From: Fragilariopsis cylindrus CCMP1102
Lineage: Eukaryota > Bacillariophyta > Bacillariophyceae > Bacillariales > Bacillariaceae
Direction: 5' to 3'
NCBI GenBank assembly: GCA_900095095.1
Contig: FMBT01000553.1
Span: 1-54,507, forward strand
DNA length: 54,507 nt
Positions 22,819-33,427 of this stretch are shown one piece after another; position 1 is the stretch's first letter; each line of letters starts with the position of its first letter. The notes beneath the pieces were generated by a model. That model ran no database searches and was not told the origin of the DNA. It worked only from the letters and a program-made list of their open reading frames with translations. Position numbers and translations under genes: made by a program.

Positions 22819-23584
22819 GATATTTATAAGGGTTTTGAAGTTTGTTTTGTTGCTTTTTATTTTGTTGCGTTTTGATTTTGTGAGCTCTTCTTACGTACAG
22901 TAGTTTTATTTTCGATGCCTGAATGAATGAAGGAATCGAATGAAACGAATGAAACGAATCAATTAGGAACGACCAATGCTTTTTAATCAGACCGGTGAAG
23001 AGGGGGTAGCCAAAATACTACAGATTTATCGCGGCAGACCGGTGAAGAGGGGGTAGCCAAAATACTAATTACAGATTTATCGCCGCAAACCGGTGAAGAG
23101 GGGGGGGGAACCAAAATACTTCATAGCGATAAGGATTTATCACAAAATTGGCCACGATTCATCACCTCAAAATTAGCCACGACTTGGGTGAGTGAGTCGA
23201 TTGAGTCGAGTCGAGTCGAGTATTGCGGTGAGCGAAGAGGGGGTAGCCAAAATACCTACAAAGAATTTATCACGACAAAATAGCACGATTCGAACCAAAC
23301 CAAACGGTGAGCGAAGAGAGACAAAATACTGCATACAGTAGCGCGAAGAATTGAACACCTCAAAAGTTATCCACGACTTGAGTCGAGTGAGTCGAGTCGA
23401 GACGAGCATTGCACGACATCCAAGAACGGAATGTACTGTAGACCAGGGGTAATAATCTATAATATAAGATGTATTTCGTTCTTAGTACTTTTAGTTTTTT
23501 CTTATATTTTTACTTCTTTGTTTACAATTCTTGTCTTCTTCTTCTTCTCCTTTTTTAGTGTTTTATATATTTAGTTTAGTTCTG
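22819..23584. other. Intergenic region dominated by ~50-bp tandem repeats
   Basis: It lies between the start of the four-repeat secreted protein gene and the end of the next minus-strand gene. Most of it (22990-23400) is the degenerate tandem array described separately, so the array is upstream of the four-repeat gene. No gene is seen. Confidence 0.5.
22990..23400. repeat. Degenerate ~50-bp tandem repeat array with GAGTC tracts
   Basis: Units start with CCGGTGAAGAGGGGGTAGCC, continue CAAAATACT and end in a GATTTATCGC-like word. Three copies occur in tandem at about 22990, 23037 and 23088, with two diverged copies at about 23228 and 23305 (GGTGAGCGAAGAG...). Two ACGACTTGRGTGAGT-like patches run into (GAGTC)n tracts near 23195-23220 and 23380-23403. 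The third unit carries a G9 run. Confidence 0.8.
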
Positions 23585-25041
23585 TTAAAATGAAAAGGTA
23601 AATGCAGTTGCTTGACGACATCTGAACCCTTGATCCCGAACGCAATCGCAATTAGTGATACCTCCTGCTTGTGGATCGACAATATTATCATAATAGGAAC
23701 AACGCACACTCCCATAACCACTTTTTTTAAGTTCACTACAATCCGAAAGTTCTTGTGGTTTTGTTGGTGGACAATCCGATCTCCCTGGTAATGGCGGAGC
23801 AACAGATTGGGAAGGTGTAACTTTAGGTGGTGGTATTACTACATTCGACTGTTTTTTGTGTATATTATTGGTATAGAGGAGTTAAGATTAGAAAAGAGAC
23901 CAGGAATAACACACACACACACCACATAAAACAAAACAAAACAAAATAACAACAAATTGTTAGATGACGATAACGGTGGGAGATGATGATGACGACGACG
24001 ACACAAAAATAGAAGCAACAGTGTCAACAGCGATTATAGAGGTACGATACGTACAACATCAGCATCAATAAATACGGTATCGGGTGTTGAATCATCACCT
24101 GGCATAACAACAGGTTCTACCGGCATTGTGGATGGTGGCAATCTACCTGGTACTGTTACAGTACATGAATCTCCAACAGCATATGTTCCAGTCGCATTAG
24201 CTGGGCAACAAACATCAAATGTTACACCATTATTTGTACAGGTACCATAATTCTTTGTAGGATCATTTTGCTGATTCGAACAGGTTGGATCGTCCGACAC
24301 CTTTTTACATGGTCCACCAGAAATATTTGAAAAATCTAATTCTTGATTCACCTCATTACCCGGAACATTGGTTGTTGGACAACCTGATCCAGTAACTCGA
24401 CAGGAAGCACCACCACCATCAATAGTCGTATCGGTCAAAATTCCTAGAACGCCGAAATCACTAGAACAGCAAGCATTAAAAGCAGCACCAGTTCTCATCG
24501 AGGAACAGCATGCAATATTTGGATTTTCTGACGTATAACATGTCTGTCCGATACCATTCCCAACACATGGAGTTGATGATGGCAATGTTGGTGGAATAAC
24601 AGGTTCTACTGGCATAGTAACAACACCATTATTACCATTATTATTAGTAAAATGATCTTCTGGTAGATCATTAAAGTTTACTCTATTAACTTCTGCAGAT
24701 AAACACATGGATGCCGAAAAAGGTGCTGGTACATATGCACAGGCATGATGTTTGATTGTACTACCAATTGCTGGATCAGTATCAGTTGGTGGTGGATACA
24801 TACGAAATGAACAAATAATAGATCCATCCGCAGATATAGTATCAGCTTTACATTCCATTTCATTTAAATCAAGTTGTAATGAACGACTAGCCAGTCCTTG
24901 TTGTTCTTGGTGTTGTTCTTGTTCTTGGTCTTGTTCTTGACTAGATCCTCGTAGTAAGGAATAATGCTCAACTACACCGTCGCTACTAGAAGCGTTGACG
25001 TAATAAGCGAGGGATGAAACGAGAAGGAAGGATAGTTTCAT
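23585..25041 (-). CDS. Two-exon secreted protein with three Cys-rich modules
   Basis: Exons 25041-24055 and 23848-23585 (416 aa). The 206-bp intron (24054-23849) has donor GTACGT and acceptor AACAG and is in phase 0. Without splicing the frame stops after nine intron-encoded residues, and the last exon looks non-coding. Features in order: signal peptide (MKLSFLLVSSLAYYVNA); a Gln/Glu run (QEQDQEQEQHQEQQ); a domain with ADTISADGSIICSFRMYPPP; Cys module 1 (CVGNGIGQTCYT...CCSS...CCSS); Cys module 2 (GPCKKVSDDPTCSNQ...VCCPANATG); and Cys module 3 in exon 2 (DCPPTKPQELSDCSE...CDCVRDQGFRC). Pro-rich linkers separate the modules, and TMPVEPV occurs in both of the first two linkers. No membrane anchor is seen. 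A cell-wall or extracellular-matrix role is inferred. I do not recognise the modules. Confidence 0.8.
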
Positions 25042-26189
25042 GATTGCAGCTAGTAGTAGTAGTTATCGTATCGTAACGTAAGAAATGGAAAGAGAGAGAG
25101 AGAAGTTTTGGAAATGAAAACGACGTGTGATTTTAGATTTTATGATTGTCTTCACTTCTTGGAATAATCGTGTGTCGTTCACAAGGAAAGAAAAGAAAAG
25201 AAACAAAAGGATAGATGCGGTACTATTTCACCGAGAAAAGATCAAGAACGAATCAATCAAAGAACAACACTTATGGCACGATTTATTTCTCTACAGTATC
25301 TTCTACAGTAACACGACTAGCAGATGTGTGAAAGTGATGAAGTCAGATTTGTTCTTTTGATTTACGGGTTCGCATCGCCGTTGTCACGACATCAATCATC
25401 ATCAGCCATCATTCATGATCATTCTTTCAGAACACTAGAGAATGAAAAAGATTTAACCAGCTTCTTTAATAATGATGAGCATTCCGGGACATAATCAATT
25501 TTTTAACATATACACGACTAAGATAACACGTGCCGGATGCGAAATTTTTATATTTATTTAGGAGAATAAAAGCCAACTTTAATATTTTTGGTCGTGGCTG
25601 TGCTTCAGTGCCCACTTCACCAACTATCCAAAGAGCTTTCCGTCTATCTTTCCCTCCGACGAGGCAACTTGGGCATGTACAGTAACTAATTGTTCCAGTC
25701 ACGGATCTGTACGAAAGCATTGAATAAATCTCCGCGAACAAGTCATTAATATAAAAACTAAATCATGCTCAAATTTTATCAGTATTTGTTAGTGCAGTAT
25801 ATAATAACAACTTTAGCATCAAGTATATACACCTAAATAGTCATTTGTCTGGAAAATTAAACAATTAAGTTTACAATTGACCTATTGGATGGAGAACTGT
25901 TGTATTCCTTAGTCTCCTAAGCCTACTGGTATCTCACAATGTGGGCTCACACATAGCACACATCAAATAACCCCCCAAAATGGCCCATTCGCAGTGTTTT
26001 GTGGACATACAGTACACTCAAAAAGGTGAACCATTCCATAATATATAGATGGGATGTACCATATATACTAAAGAGAACTTATTCTTGGTGCTTTGTGTTG
26101 ATGGTCCGGCTTAGGTGCACATAATAGTGGAAAACCCTGTTTTGGGGCCTAAATGGCCCATTTTGTGGTTAATGCAACCCTATACCTTC

Positions 26190-27130
26190 ATAACCTCCAA
26201 AGCAACCTAAGCATTATGAGGACCTTGTAAGTATGGGTATGAGGGATGCTAGTGCACCCAACCCATCTGGTGCGGTCATCTGCAACCCTTTCAAATGAGA
26301 TATTTTGTTGTTCGTTTTGATCAAAAATCATGTTGTTGTTTTTGTGCCTTCCACAACAGCAAAATGAATATCATTCCGCAACCGCAAGAACAGAAAAGTT
26401 GTAGGAGGCAAACGCAATGTTCTATTACTCTATGTGGATGCTAGTGCATCTGACCCATCTGTTGTTGTCCACTGCAACCCTTTCAAATGAGATATTTTGT
26501 GTTCATTTCTGGTCAAGAATCATCATGTTGTTTTTGTGCCTTCCACAACAGTGAACTGGATTTCATTCTGCAACCACAAAAACAGAAAAGTTGTAGGAAG
26601 CAAACGCAATGTTCTATTACTCTATGTGGATGCTAGTGCACCTGACCCATCTGGTGTTGTCCTCTGCAACCATTTCATATGAGATATTGAATTGTTTTTT
26701 ATTTTTTTGCATGCATCAAAAGTAAAATGAATTTTATTCCTCAACCACAGGAACAGAAAAGTTGTAGGAAGCAAACACAATGTTCTAGTACACTATATGG
26801 ATGATTGTGCGCCTGACCCATCTGGTTTTGTCCCCTGCAACCATTTCATATGAGATTTGTTGTGTACATTTCTGATTGAAAATCATGTTGTTGTTTTTGT
26901 GCCTTCCACAACACCAAAATGAATTTTATTCCTCAACCACAGGAATAGAAAAGTAGTAGGAGGCCCACACAATGTTCTAATACACTATGTCAATGCTTGT
27001 GCACCCTAACTATCTGGTGTTGTCCTCTGTAACCGTTATATATGAGTTATTTTGCTGCTCATTATTTCTGATAAAAACCTTGTTTTTTTTTTCTTTCCAC
27101 TACCCATATCTAAGGGTTGGTGTTTGCTGC
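26190..27130. repeat. Tandem satellite, ~192-bp unit, about 5 copies
   Basis: Unit starts (GCAACC or GTAACC followed by a TTTCAWATGAGAT-like word) occur at 26282, 26474, 26666, 26837 and 27029, so spacing is 192, 192, 171 and 192 bp. Each unit contains GTGCCTTCCACAACA, GAACAGAAAAGTTGTAGGA, CAATGTTCTA and CTGACCCATCTG; the third has an internal ~21-bp deletion that removes the CCTTCC part. A partial unit precedes the first copy and the last one decays. No conserved open frame is seen, so it is not a coding repeat. Confidence 0.85.
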
Positions 27131-27679
27131 ATTGAAACACCAACCAGCCATCTCCATACTACTTTTGTTTAGATAAATTGATACAGTTTGTATCTGTTGC
27201 TGTCATTTCTAAACTTTAAAATAAGAAATAAAGATAAACACACCATCCCACACTACACCACACTGTAAGATTATAGCCCAAAACACAGCTCTTTGTTATC
27301 TTTATCTACACATACCACCAGGTTAAGTAGAACACATAATTGATTCACTGATCTCACTAGGACATATTACTTGTGAACAGAAAGTATCATCATCCCAACC
27401 CACCATTATTTTTGATGTATTTTTTAAAAAGCAGTCAAGGACCGTAATTAAAATAGTCACTGTTGGTTGGAACAGAAAATGCTCCCACACAAGTCTTGAC
27501 AGGAACATCCACACTAATACTCATAAAATCAACTAACCCACCTACCTAAAGCCCCCATTAATAGGGCCTCTGGTTCACATGGGTACACTTCATTGAGGAT
27601 TGTTGTTGGGTGGAAGGAGATATCAGATGGACAAGCATGTACTGTATGAAAACAACAGCAGCAAAAAATGCCGATTTAT

Positions 27680-28117
27680 GAGAATTTGATGTGCACTTCT
27701 TGTAAACTTCATCATTCAAAGGCCATATTAAGGTAAATGCTGCTAATAGTACTGATATATGTATACTGTCACTTTCCCTCCCTGATTGTTCTAAATGTGC
27801 ATGCTGATTGTATTATTACAGTCAATATCAAATCAACAACAACAACAACAACAACAACTGTGTTGCTGTCATATCACACTGATAGATTGAGGTAAAAGAC
27901 ACAACAATGTTGCTGTCATACCACACTGATAGACCCACTCATGGTGCATGCTTGCTCTTCTATCTAATCCTGTCAACCACATAGTGTGGAACAACAACAA
28001 TTCAAGAGCTGCTGCTGTGTGGAGGAAATGCGTTAGGGCACTTCTGGTAAACCTATGCGTACAGTAAAGGTTGTACAATATTACTGGAGGATCACTGTTG
28101 GTGGAACTGAACATTTC

Positions 28118-28152
<35 letters not shown>

Positions 28153-28690
28153 TATGTGTGACCATATGTGATGTGTATCCTATTGCTGGTTTTAATCTAT
28201 TCCTGTTAAAACAATACAACAATATGAAACAATAACAAGAGCTGCTGCTTAAAACAGACAACAATATGTGAATTTCTTGCGCATAATGATTGATATTGGT
28301 AGTATTTTTACTCCTGGCATATGCATATGAAAAGTAGCATAAAACAACAAAAACAAGAACTACTACTGCTTATTGTTTAAATCTTTTACTACCCACTTTT
28401 TGTAAACTTCTGCATAGGCTGTTTGATGATAAGCATTGGATTTTGGTGTAGTATTAACAATCATTCACAGGTTGATCCACTCCTCACACATGCACAGCAT
28501 ACATGCATGTGTAGGTTCTATTCCTGATAACAATACAAAAGTACATCATAACAGCAAGTTTTGTGCAAACTTCTACATGCAAAGAGGTGGCATATGCTTG
28601 TTATACCTATTACTGTCATCCAAACAACAGCACAAAACAACAGCAAGAACTGCTGCTAACTAAGCTGTTGTGAGAGGAAGGCATGCTATG
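27680..28690. repeat. Degenerate dispersed repeat rich in AACAAC and AGCTGCTGC words
   Basis: Two word sets recur in order. One is an ACTTCTKGTAAACTTC-like word (about 27690, 28036, 28392, 28562). The other is an AACAACAxCAAGAxCTGCTGCT-like word (about 27990, 28235, 28350, 28640). A pair of TGTTGCTGTCATAYCACACTGATAGA copies also lies at about 27860 and 27908. The array is too decayed for me to fix a unit length. Confidence 0.5.
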
Positions 28691-28821
28691 TAAAATTTAC
28701 TGTGGACAGGAAGTTCCACAAAGTACCACAAAGAAAAATTGATCAACAGTATTGTTGCCTTGTATAATAATGATTCTTTGTAGGTGCAAACTTATTTCAT
28801 CTCTATATCGATATTACAAAA

Positions 28822-28892
28822 GCACTATTGGTTTAGTGGTAAAATCAAACGTTACCAACGTTTGGCCCCCAGTTCGATTCTGGGATAGTGCA
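28822..28892 (+). tRNA. tRNA-Gly with anticodon ACC
   Basis: A perfect cloverleaf can be drawn. Acceptor stem GCACTAT/ATAGTGC has discriminator A. The D arm is GTTT-AGTGGTA-AAAT. Anticodon stem AAACG/CGTTT encloses the loop TTACCAA, giving anticodon ACC at 28854-28856. The T arm is CCCAG-TTCGATT-CTGGG. The body closely resembles eukaryotic tRNA-Gly (GGTTTAGTGGTA, AGTTCGATTCT), including the D-loop GTGGTA. There is no intron and the CCA is not encoded. Eukaryotes normally use GCC for GGY glycine codons, so A34 here is unusual. Internal A and B boxes are both present. A short T run for polymerase III termination is found downstream (TTTTTTG at about 28921). Confidence 0.9.
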
Positions 28893-29507
28893 TCACACTA
28901 GCAGTCGTAATTCAATTTACTTTTTTGTCTTTTCTCCCTTTAGAAACGATACACGGTGTAACTTACCGTATGGAAGAGAGCGCGTATTAATAATTTTGCG
29001 ATTTTCCAGTCGTGTATAAACAAAACTACGTACAATTTTTACTGACGACCAATTTGTACTGACGACTACTTTCTTGTACGCATTAAATCATCCACATAAG
29101 GGCTGACTGATCTACAGTATTGTTCGTGATAATATGACGAAAACGACAACAATGCCATGACGGAAAAACAAGAAGACGCTACATGACCTACTGTATACAG
29201 TATGTTATAATATGTATCATAATATGTTATGTAGATGTAGATGTTATATTTATGACAATGCAGTTAGTATTATAGTGTAGTTTGTATGCAAATCAATTCG
29301 CAGCAAGTGCGTTGTCTTGAGTTGTGTGGCTTGACTTGGGTTGTTTCAATATCGTTTTAATAATCGTACATACTGTTATTCTTCGTTTCTTTCTTTCTTT
29401 TGTTTACTAATAATAGTAGACAATATTTTTTTAGTTATTATAATTTTGATCCGTTGACTTTTTCATCTTTATTGACTTATATGTTTATATTGACTTTTTA
29501 TGTTACT
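28893..29507. other. Intergenic region between tRNA-Gly and the receptor gene
   Basis: No gene is seen. It contains several short near-palindromic words around GTATACAGTATGTTATAATATG (about 29190-29240) and an AT-rich 3' flank for the receptor gene. Confidence 0.35.
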
Positions 29508-31944
29508 TTATCCATTTTGACATCCAGACCAATATTCGGATTCTTTTTCATCATTTATTTCATCTTCATCATCACCATCAAACACAAATTCACTAAGTCG
29601 TCCATTCGCTGGTGCTGTACCATCAAATATATTAAATGAAAATCTTGGTTTCATTCTGGTATTATGTTGTTGATATTTATTTTTACCAGAATTATCTCGA
29701 CTATTCGATGATTTTATTGAGAATGGTTTTGAAATTTCCTCATCTTCATTACCATGTTCTTGATTATTGTTTTCTTCATCACCACAATGAGCACACGAAT
29801 TTACTGTTGTTACCGTGGTTGTTTTGTTACTATTATTATTAAAATGATGCTGATGTGGTGTACATTTATGTTTCATATTTTTAAATGATATCACAATACT
29901 AGATGCTATATCAGTATCTGTACTAAAATACCAATACATTATTGCAATCCATAACCCTAAACAATCTGTGACAATACAACTAAATAAATTCATACCAAAA
30001 TGTTTTCGATTACCAATCACAGACATGAAACTAACAATAATGTGTGGTATGAATATCCAATACAGCACACCAACATATACTAATGATTGTTTTACTACCA
30101 TAGATAAAGATATAAGAGGCTGGTGTGGTTGCTGCTGTTGTTGTGGTTGTACTTCTGTAGTATTTGGACTTGTTTCAGTTTCTGTTACTATTTCTGCTGA
30201 CAATGCTGCTGATGATGCTGATGATGCTGCTGATATTTCTGCGGCTGATGTTGCTGATAGTGCTGCTGCTGATGTTGCTGTAGTCCTAGTCGTATTATTA
30301 CGTTGTAGTTGTGGTTTTTGTTTTTGTTTGGTCTTTTGCTTTTGTGTTTGTTTCTTCAATTGTTTATGTTTATTCCAAACAACTATACATAAACTACCCA
30401 TCATAATTGTTGGAAATAATAGATAAAATATTGCTGGTATGCCAGCAAAATACACTAATTTTTTGGTGATATCTTGTGGACCACGTTCACAAACAACAAC
30501 AATTGGTGAATCATCATCATGATCATCATAATCACTATGATGATCATAATCACCACAACCAAATGGTATCGATGAGATCCAACATTGACCTAATCCAGTG
30601 GAATTAAATGCTTCAATACATAAAAGGTATATTGATGATGCGATGGGATATATATGGACTATTATATGTATATATTTTTCAATCCATTGATATTTTTTTG
30701 GATTAAAATTACCATACACAATCACAACCCAGGAATAACAACTTAAAAATACATAATATAATGGTATACACATGGCTAATTGAAAGAAGAATCCTTGTGC
30801 TGTACATGTTTGTGTGGTACCGTATGCACCCCATGTTTCTGGTGTACCCCTCGGTACAGCTAATGGACCAATTACATGCCATGGACTCCATAATAATATG
30901 TGTATTGATAATCCTGTATAAACGTAAGATGTAAATGATACAGTAGAGAGATAAGAGAGAGCAAAAGATAAAAAAGTTGTGAGAATTTTCAATGACTTTG
31001 TGTGTGTGTGTGTGTGTGTGTTTTGCTTTGCTTATCAGCTTCGCTCGTGTACATAACATAAACTAAACAAATACTACGATGGACGAGGACGGCATGGCAT
31101 GAGATGGCAAGGCAAGGCATGGCATGGCACGAAGGGGGGGGGGGGGGGGGTAGGCAGAAGCATCCATCCATCCAGAATCCATTGTTCCTGTTCGTTCGTT
31201 CGTCCGTTCATCGGGAATATATATATTCAGTGCAAATTCAATCCCAACAGCAATGTTCCTTTTGCATTTGCATTTGCTCATACAAACAATCACACACATA
31301 ATCACACGCAAGTCCAAACAAAAATCTCAGGTTACAGTAAACGATTGCGTTGCGAAATTCTCACGGCATGACACGGGAAGGCAAGGCATGACACGGCATG
31401 GCATGGCAAGACACGAGAGGGGAGGTAGGTAGAAGCATGCATCAATTCATCCAGGACCCATTTTTTTCTGTTCGTTCATTCGTTCGGGAATAGAAATTGT
31501 TCCTTTTGCAGTTGTAGTTGCACTACACACACACACGCACGCACGCAAGAATGAAATTTTCCACAAAATCTGAATTTTGCGTGTGTGCGTTTTACATTTT
31601 TACGTTTGATTCAATTCATTCATTCATTCGATCTTCGATTTTAAATTCATTCTCACTGACATTTGAAAAATTTACGTACCTAACATAAGACGATGATAGA
31701 CATGATCACGTCTTTTATATGCCAGACATAATATATATAAACCACTTATAAATGATATTATACCTGCAATACGTGCTGTCCAACTTAATATAATTTGTTC
31801 ATGTTCTGTATAATGCTGTTGTTGTTGATCATGTTGTTGTTGTTCTGTTGTATAATCTTGTTGCTCGTCTTCAATACTACTACTACTTGTATTTAAGAAT
31901 CGTTGCGTTAGACTACTACTTTCTTCATAATAAAAGTCTGACAT
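29508..31944 (-). CDS. Seven-transmembrane receptor (GPCR-like), two exons
   Basis: Exons 31944-31680 and 30913-29508 encode 556 aa. The 766-bp intron is in phase 1, with donor GTACGT and acceptor TACAG. Exon 1 gives an acidic, Gln-rich extracellular N-terminus and helix 1 (ARIAGIISFISGLYILCLAYK), then YHRLMLG. Exon 2 continues LSIHILLW (helix 2) and PRGTPETWGAYGTTQTCTAQGFFFQ (Cys at the top of helix 3). Helix 4, an extracellular loop with GQCWISSIPFGC, helix 5 (IPAIFYLLFPTIMMGSLCIVVW), a long Gln/Lys/Ala-rich third cytoplasmic loop, and helices 6 and 7 follow. The Cys pair between helix 3 and loop 2 and the long third loop are typical GPCR traits. The C-tail ends with a conserved-looking block (FNIFDG...SEFVFDGDDEDEINDE...YWSGC), which recurs in the gene at 35942-36430. 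Ligand unknown. Confidence 0.85.
31085..31570. repeat. Two ~240-280-bp direct copies inside the receptor intron
   Basis: Copy 1 (about 31085-31320) and copy 2 (about 31363-31560) share the same order of elements: a GGCATGGCAAGGCAAGGCATG tract, a G-rich block, TAGGYAGAAGCATSCATC, a (GTTC) run TGTTCGTTCRTTCG, CGGGAATA, TTCCTTTTGCA and a CACACA tract. Copy 1 carries a G17 run at about 31134-31150. A (TG)n run sits at about 30999-31020. Together they make most of the intron. Confidence 0.75.
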
Positions 31945-33234
31945 TATTATACACAGTACAGTACGTCTTTCCTTCGTTCTATTTTGATCTTTGAATTTTT
32001 GACTTTGCTGTTGTCAATTCTATCGATCGCTCGGTCGTTGTGTCAAGTAAATGAGAATAGTATGAAAGGGATTCTTTCTTGAATGGAACGGAACGGAATG
32101 GAGTTTGAATCAATCGATGCAAGAATGCAGAATGCAGTCAGTGAGTGATCTGTGCAGTGTTTGTGTTGTGTTGCGTGTGTATCAGTTCTATGTCTCTCTC
32201 TTTCTCATTCGCAATGAATGCAGTGCTGAATGCAGTGATCTGTGCAGTTTTTCTCTCTCTTTTGTCTCTTCTACTTTTGTCTCTTTCACGCGACTACGTC
32301 GTAAAAGTAGTAATAAAACTAAAATGATCGAGTCTCTCTCTGAAGTCTAAAGTCTGATGTGAGTGAAGTCCAAATGGGAGGAGACGACAGATATTCTTGT
32401 TACACCCAGCGAACGACGGGGTTCGCAATACAATACAATGTGTGTGTGTGTGTGTGTGTGTGCAGTAATAGCAATAGCAATAATAGATACGCAGCGATGT
32501 TTAGTGGTGGCTGAGCTAAGTTATGAGAGTCGAGTCAAGAGCCAAATGAAAGGAATTAAAATGAAATGAGATGAAATGAGAAAAAGAGTTTCGGCGGCTT
32601 CTCAGAGACTCGTAGTGTTGATTATTTAATTGATTGAAGATTGATTCAATCCAATCCAATTCAATTCAAGAATAGCTGCTTGTTCGTTTCGTACTCACTT
32701 TTGGTGGGTTCGTTTTGGCGGGGTCGTGGAATCTGATATGTATCGAGTTGAGCCAGATGGAGTCTGAGTCGTCTACTGTACAGTACGGTAGTCGTTAAAT
32801 CTATTTACATATATCATGTACAGTAAGCGAGGATAGAGAAAGATGTGCCGTTGCTTTTTACTGTGTACTGAATCTGGCATTGAAAAAGAGATATATGTTA
32901 CGTAGTGTACTGCACCATTGCTTGTGTCAATTTTTTCTTGGTTGTTCTTGCTTGGGCGGTTTCAGGAAAAAATTTACTTACACTTAAAATGTTTACTGTG
33001 TATGTAAATAGTGCCCGGGCTATTCTGTCATAATGCCTCACCATTTTTTTTGTGATACAGAAAAGATGAAAAATAAGATAGTAATGTCAAAAAGAACACA
33101 TCAATGTCAAAAAAAACTTCAATGATTATTGTAATATATATCATCATCATGACTTACAAATAACGCTCAGGCAGTATTAAATTGAATGACACCTCTGAAA
33201 GGCGCGGCGGCGATGCAATAATGGCTGCAACTAA

Positions 33235-33427
33235 CTTCCTCCGTGCAACGCTCTATTGTCACGCGCACTATCGATTGAAAATATTTAGCGCTTGTATTAA
33301 GACGTTCCACGACGAAATTTGCAAGGAGGATGAGGGAAACTTGTGACTTTATGATTTTAGTGTCCTTTTACACACGCTAAATTTTCAAACGATAGCGCGC
33401 GTGATAATAAACGTTGCACGGAGGAAG
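33235..33427. mobile_element. MITE, Tc1/mariner (Stowaway-like), 193 bp
   Basis: Long imperfect terminal inverted repeats of about 55 bp begin CTTCCTCCGTGCAACG on both ends and continue through YTATYRTCACGCGCRCTATCG to TTTAGCG. The tips match the plant Stowaway-type CTCCCTCCGT closely. The right end is followed by TA (33428-33429). The left end is preceded by TAA, so a TA target duplication is present if one base changed or was added. There is no coding capacity. Confidence 0.85.

Larger units (their letters stand above)
25042..28821. other. Gene-poor 3.8-kb region with satellite and degenerate repeats
   Basis: The first ~100 bases are the 5' region of the secreted protein gene, with an AGT run and a GAGAGA tract. 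No coding region is supported from there to the tRNA at 28822. It includes the 192-bp satellite (26190-27130), a (CAA)n run near 27834-27858, a (TTG)n run near 28119-28150, and a second degenerate repeat (27680-28690). Sequence from about 25.9 kb on is richer in CA/TG words than the AT-rich gene flanks. Confidence 0.5.

Noticed and set aside
25466..25741. Minus-strand frame with CTCPSCLVGG
   Set aside because: The CxxC alone is not a domain; no other coding signs and no homologous segment nearby.
27830..28160. CRISPR-like array suggested by repeated (CAA)n and (TTG)n tracts
   Set aside because: These are microsatellites in a eukaryotic genome, with no regular repeat-spacer pattern.
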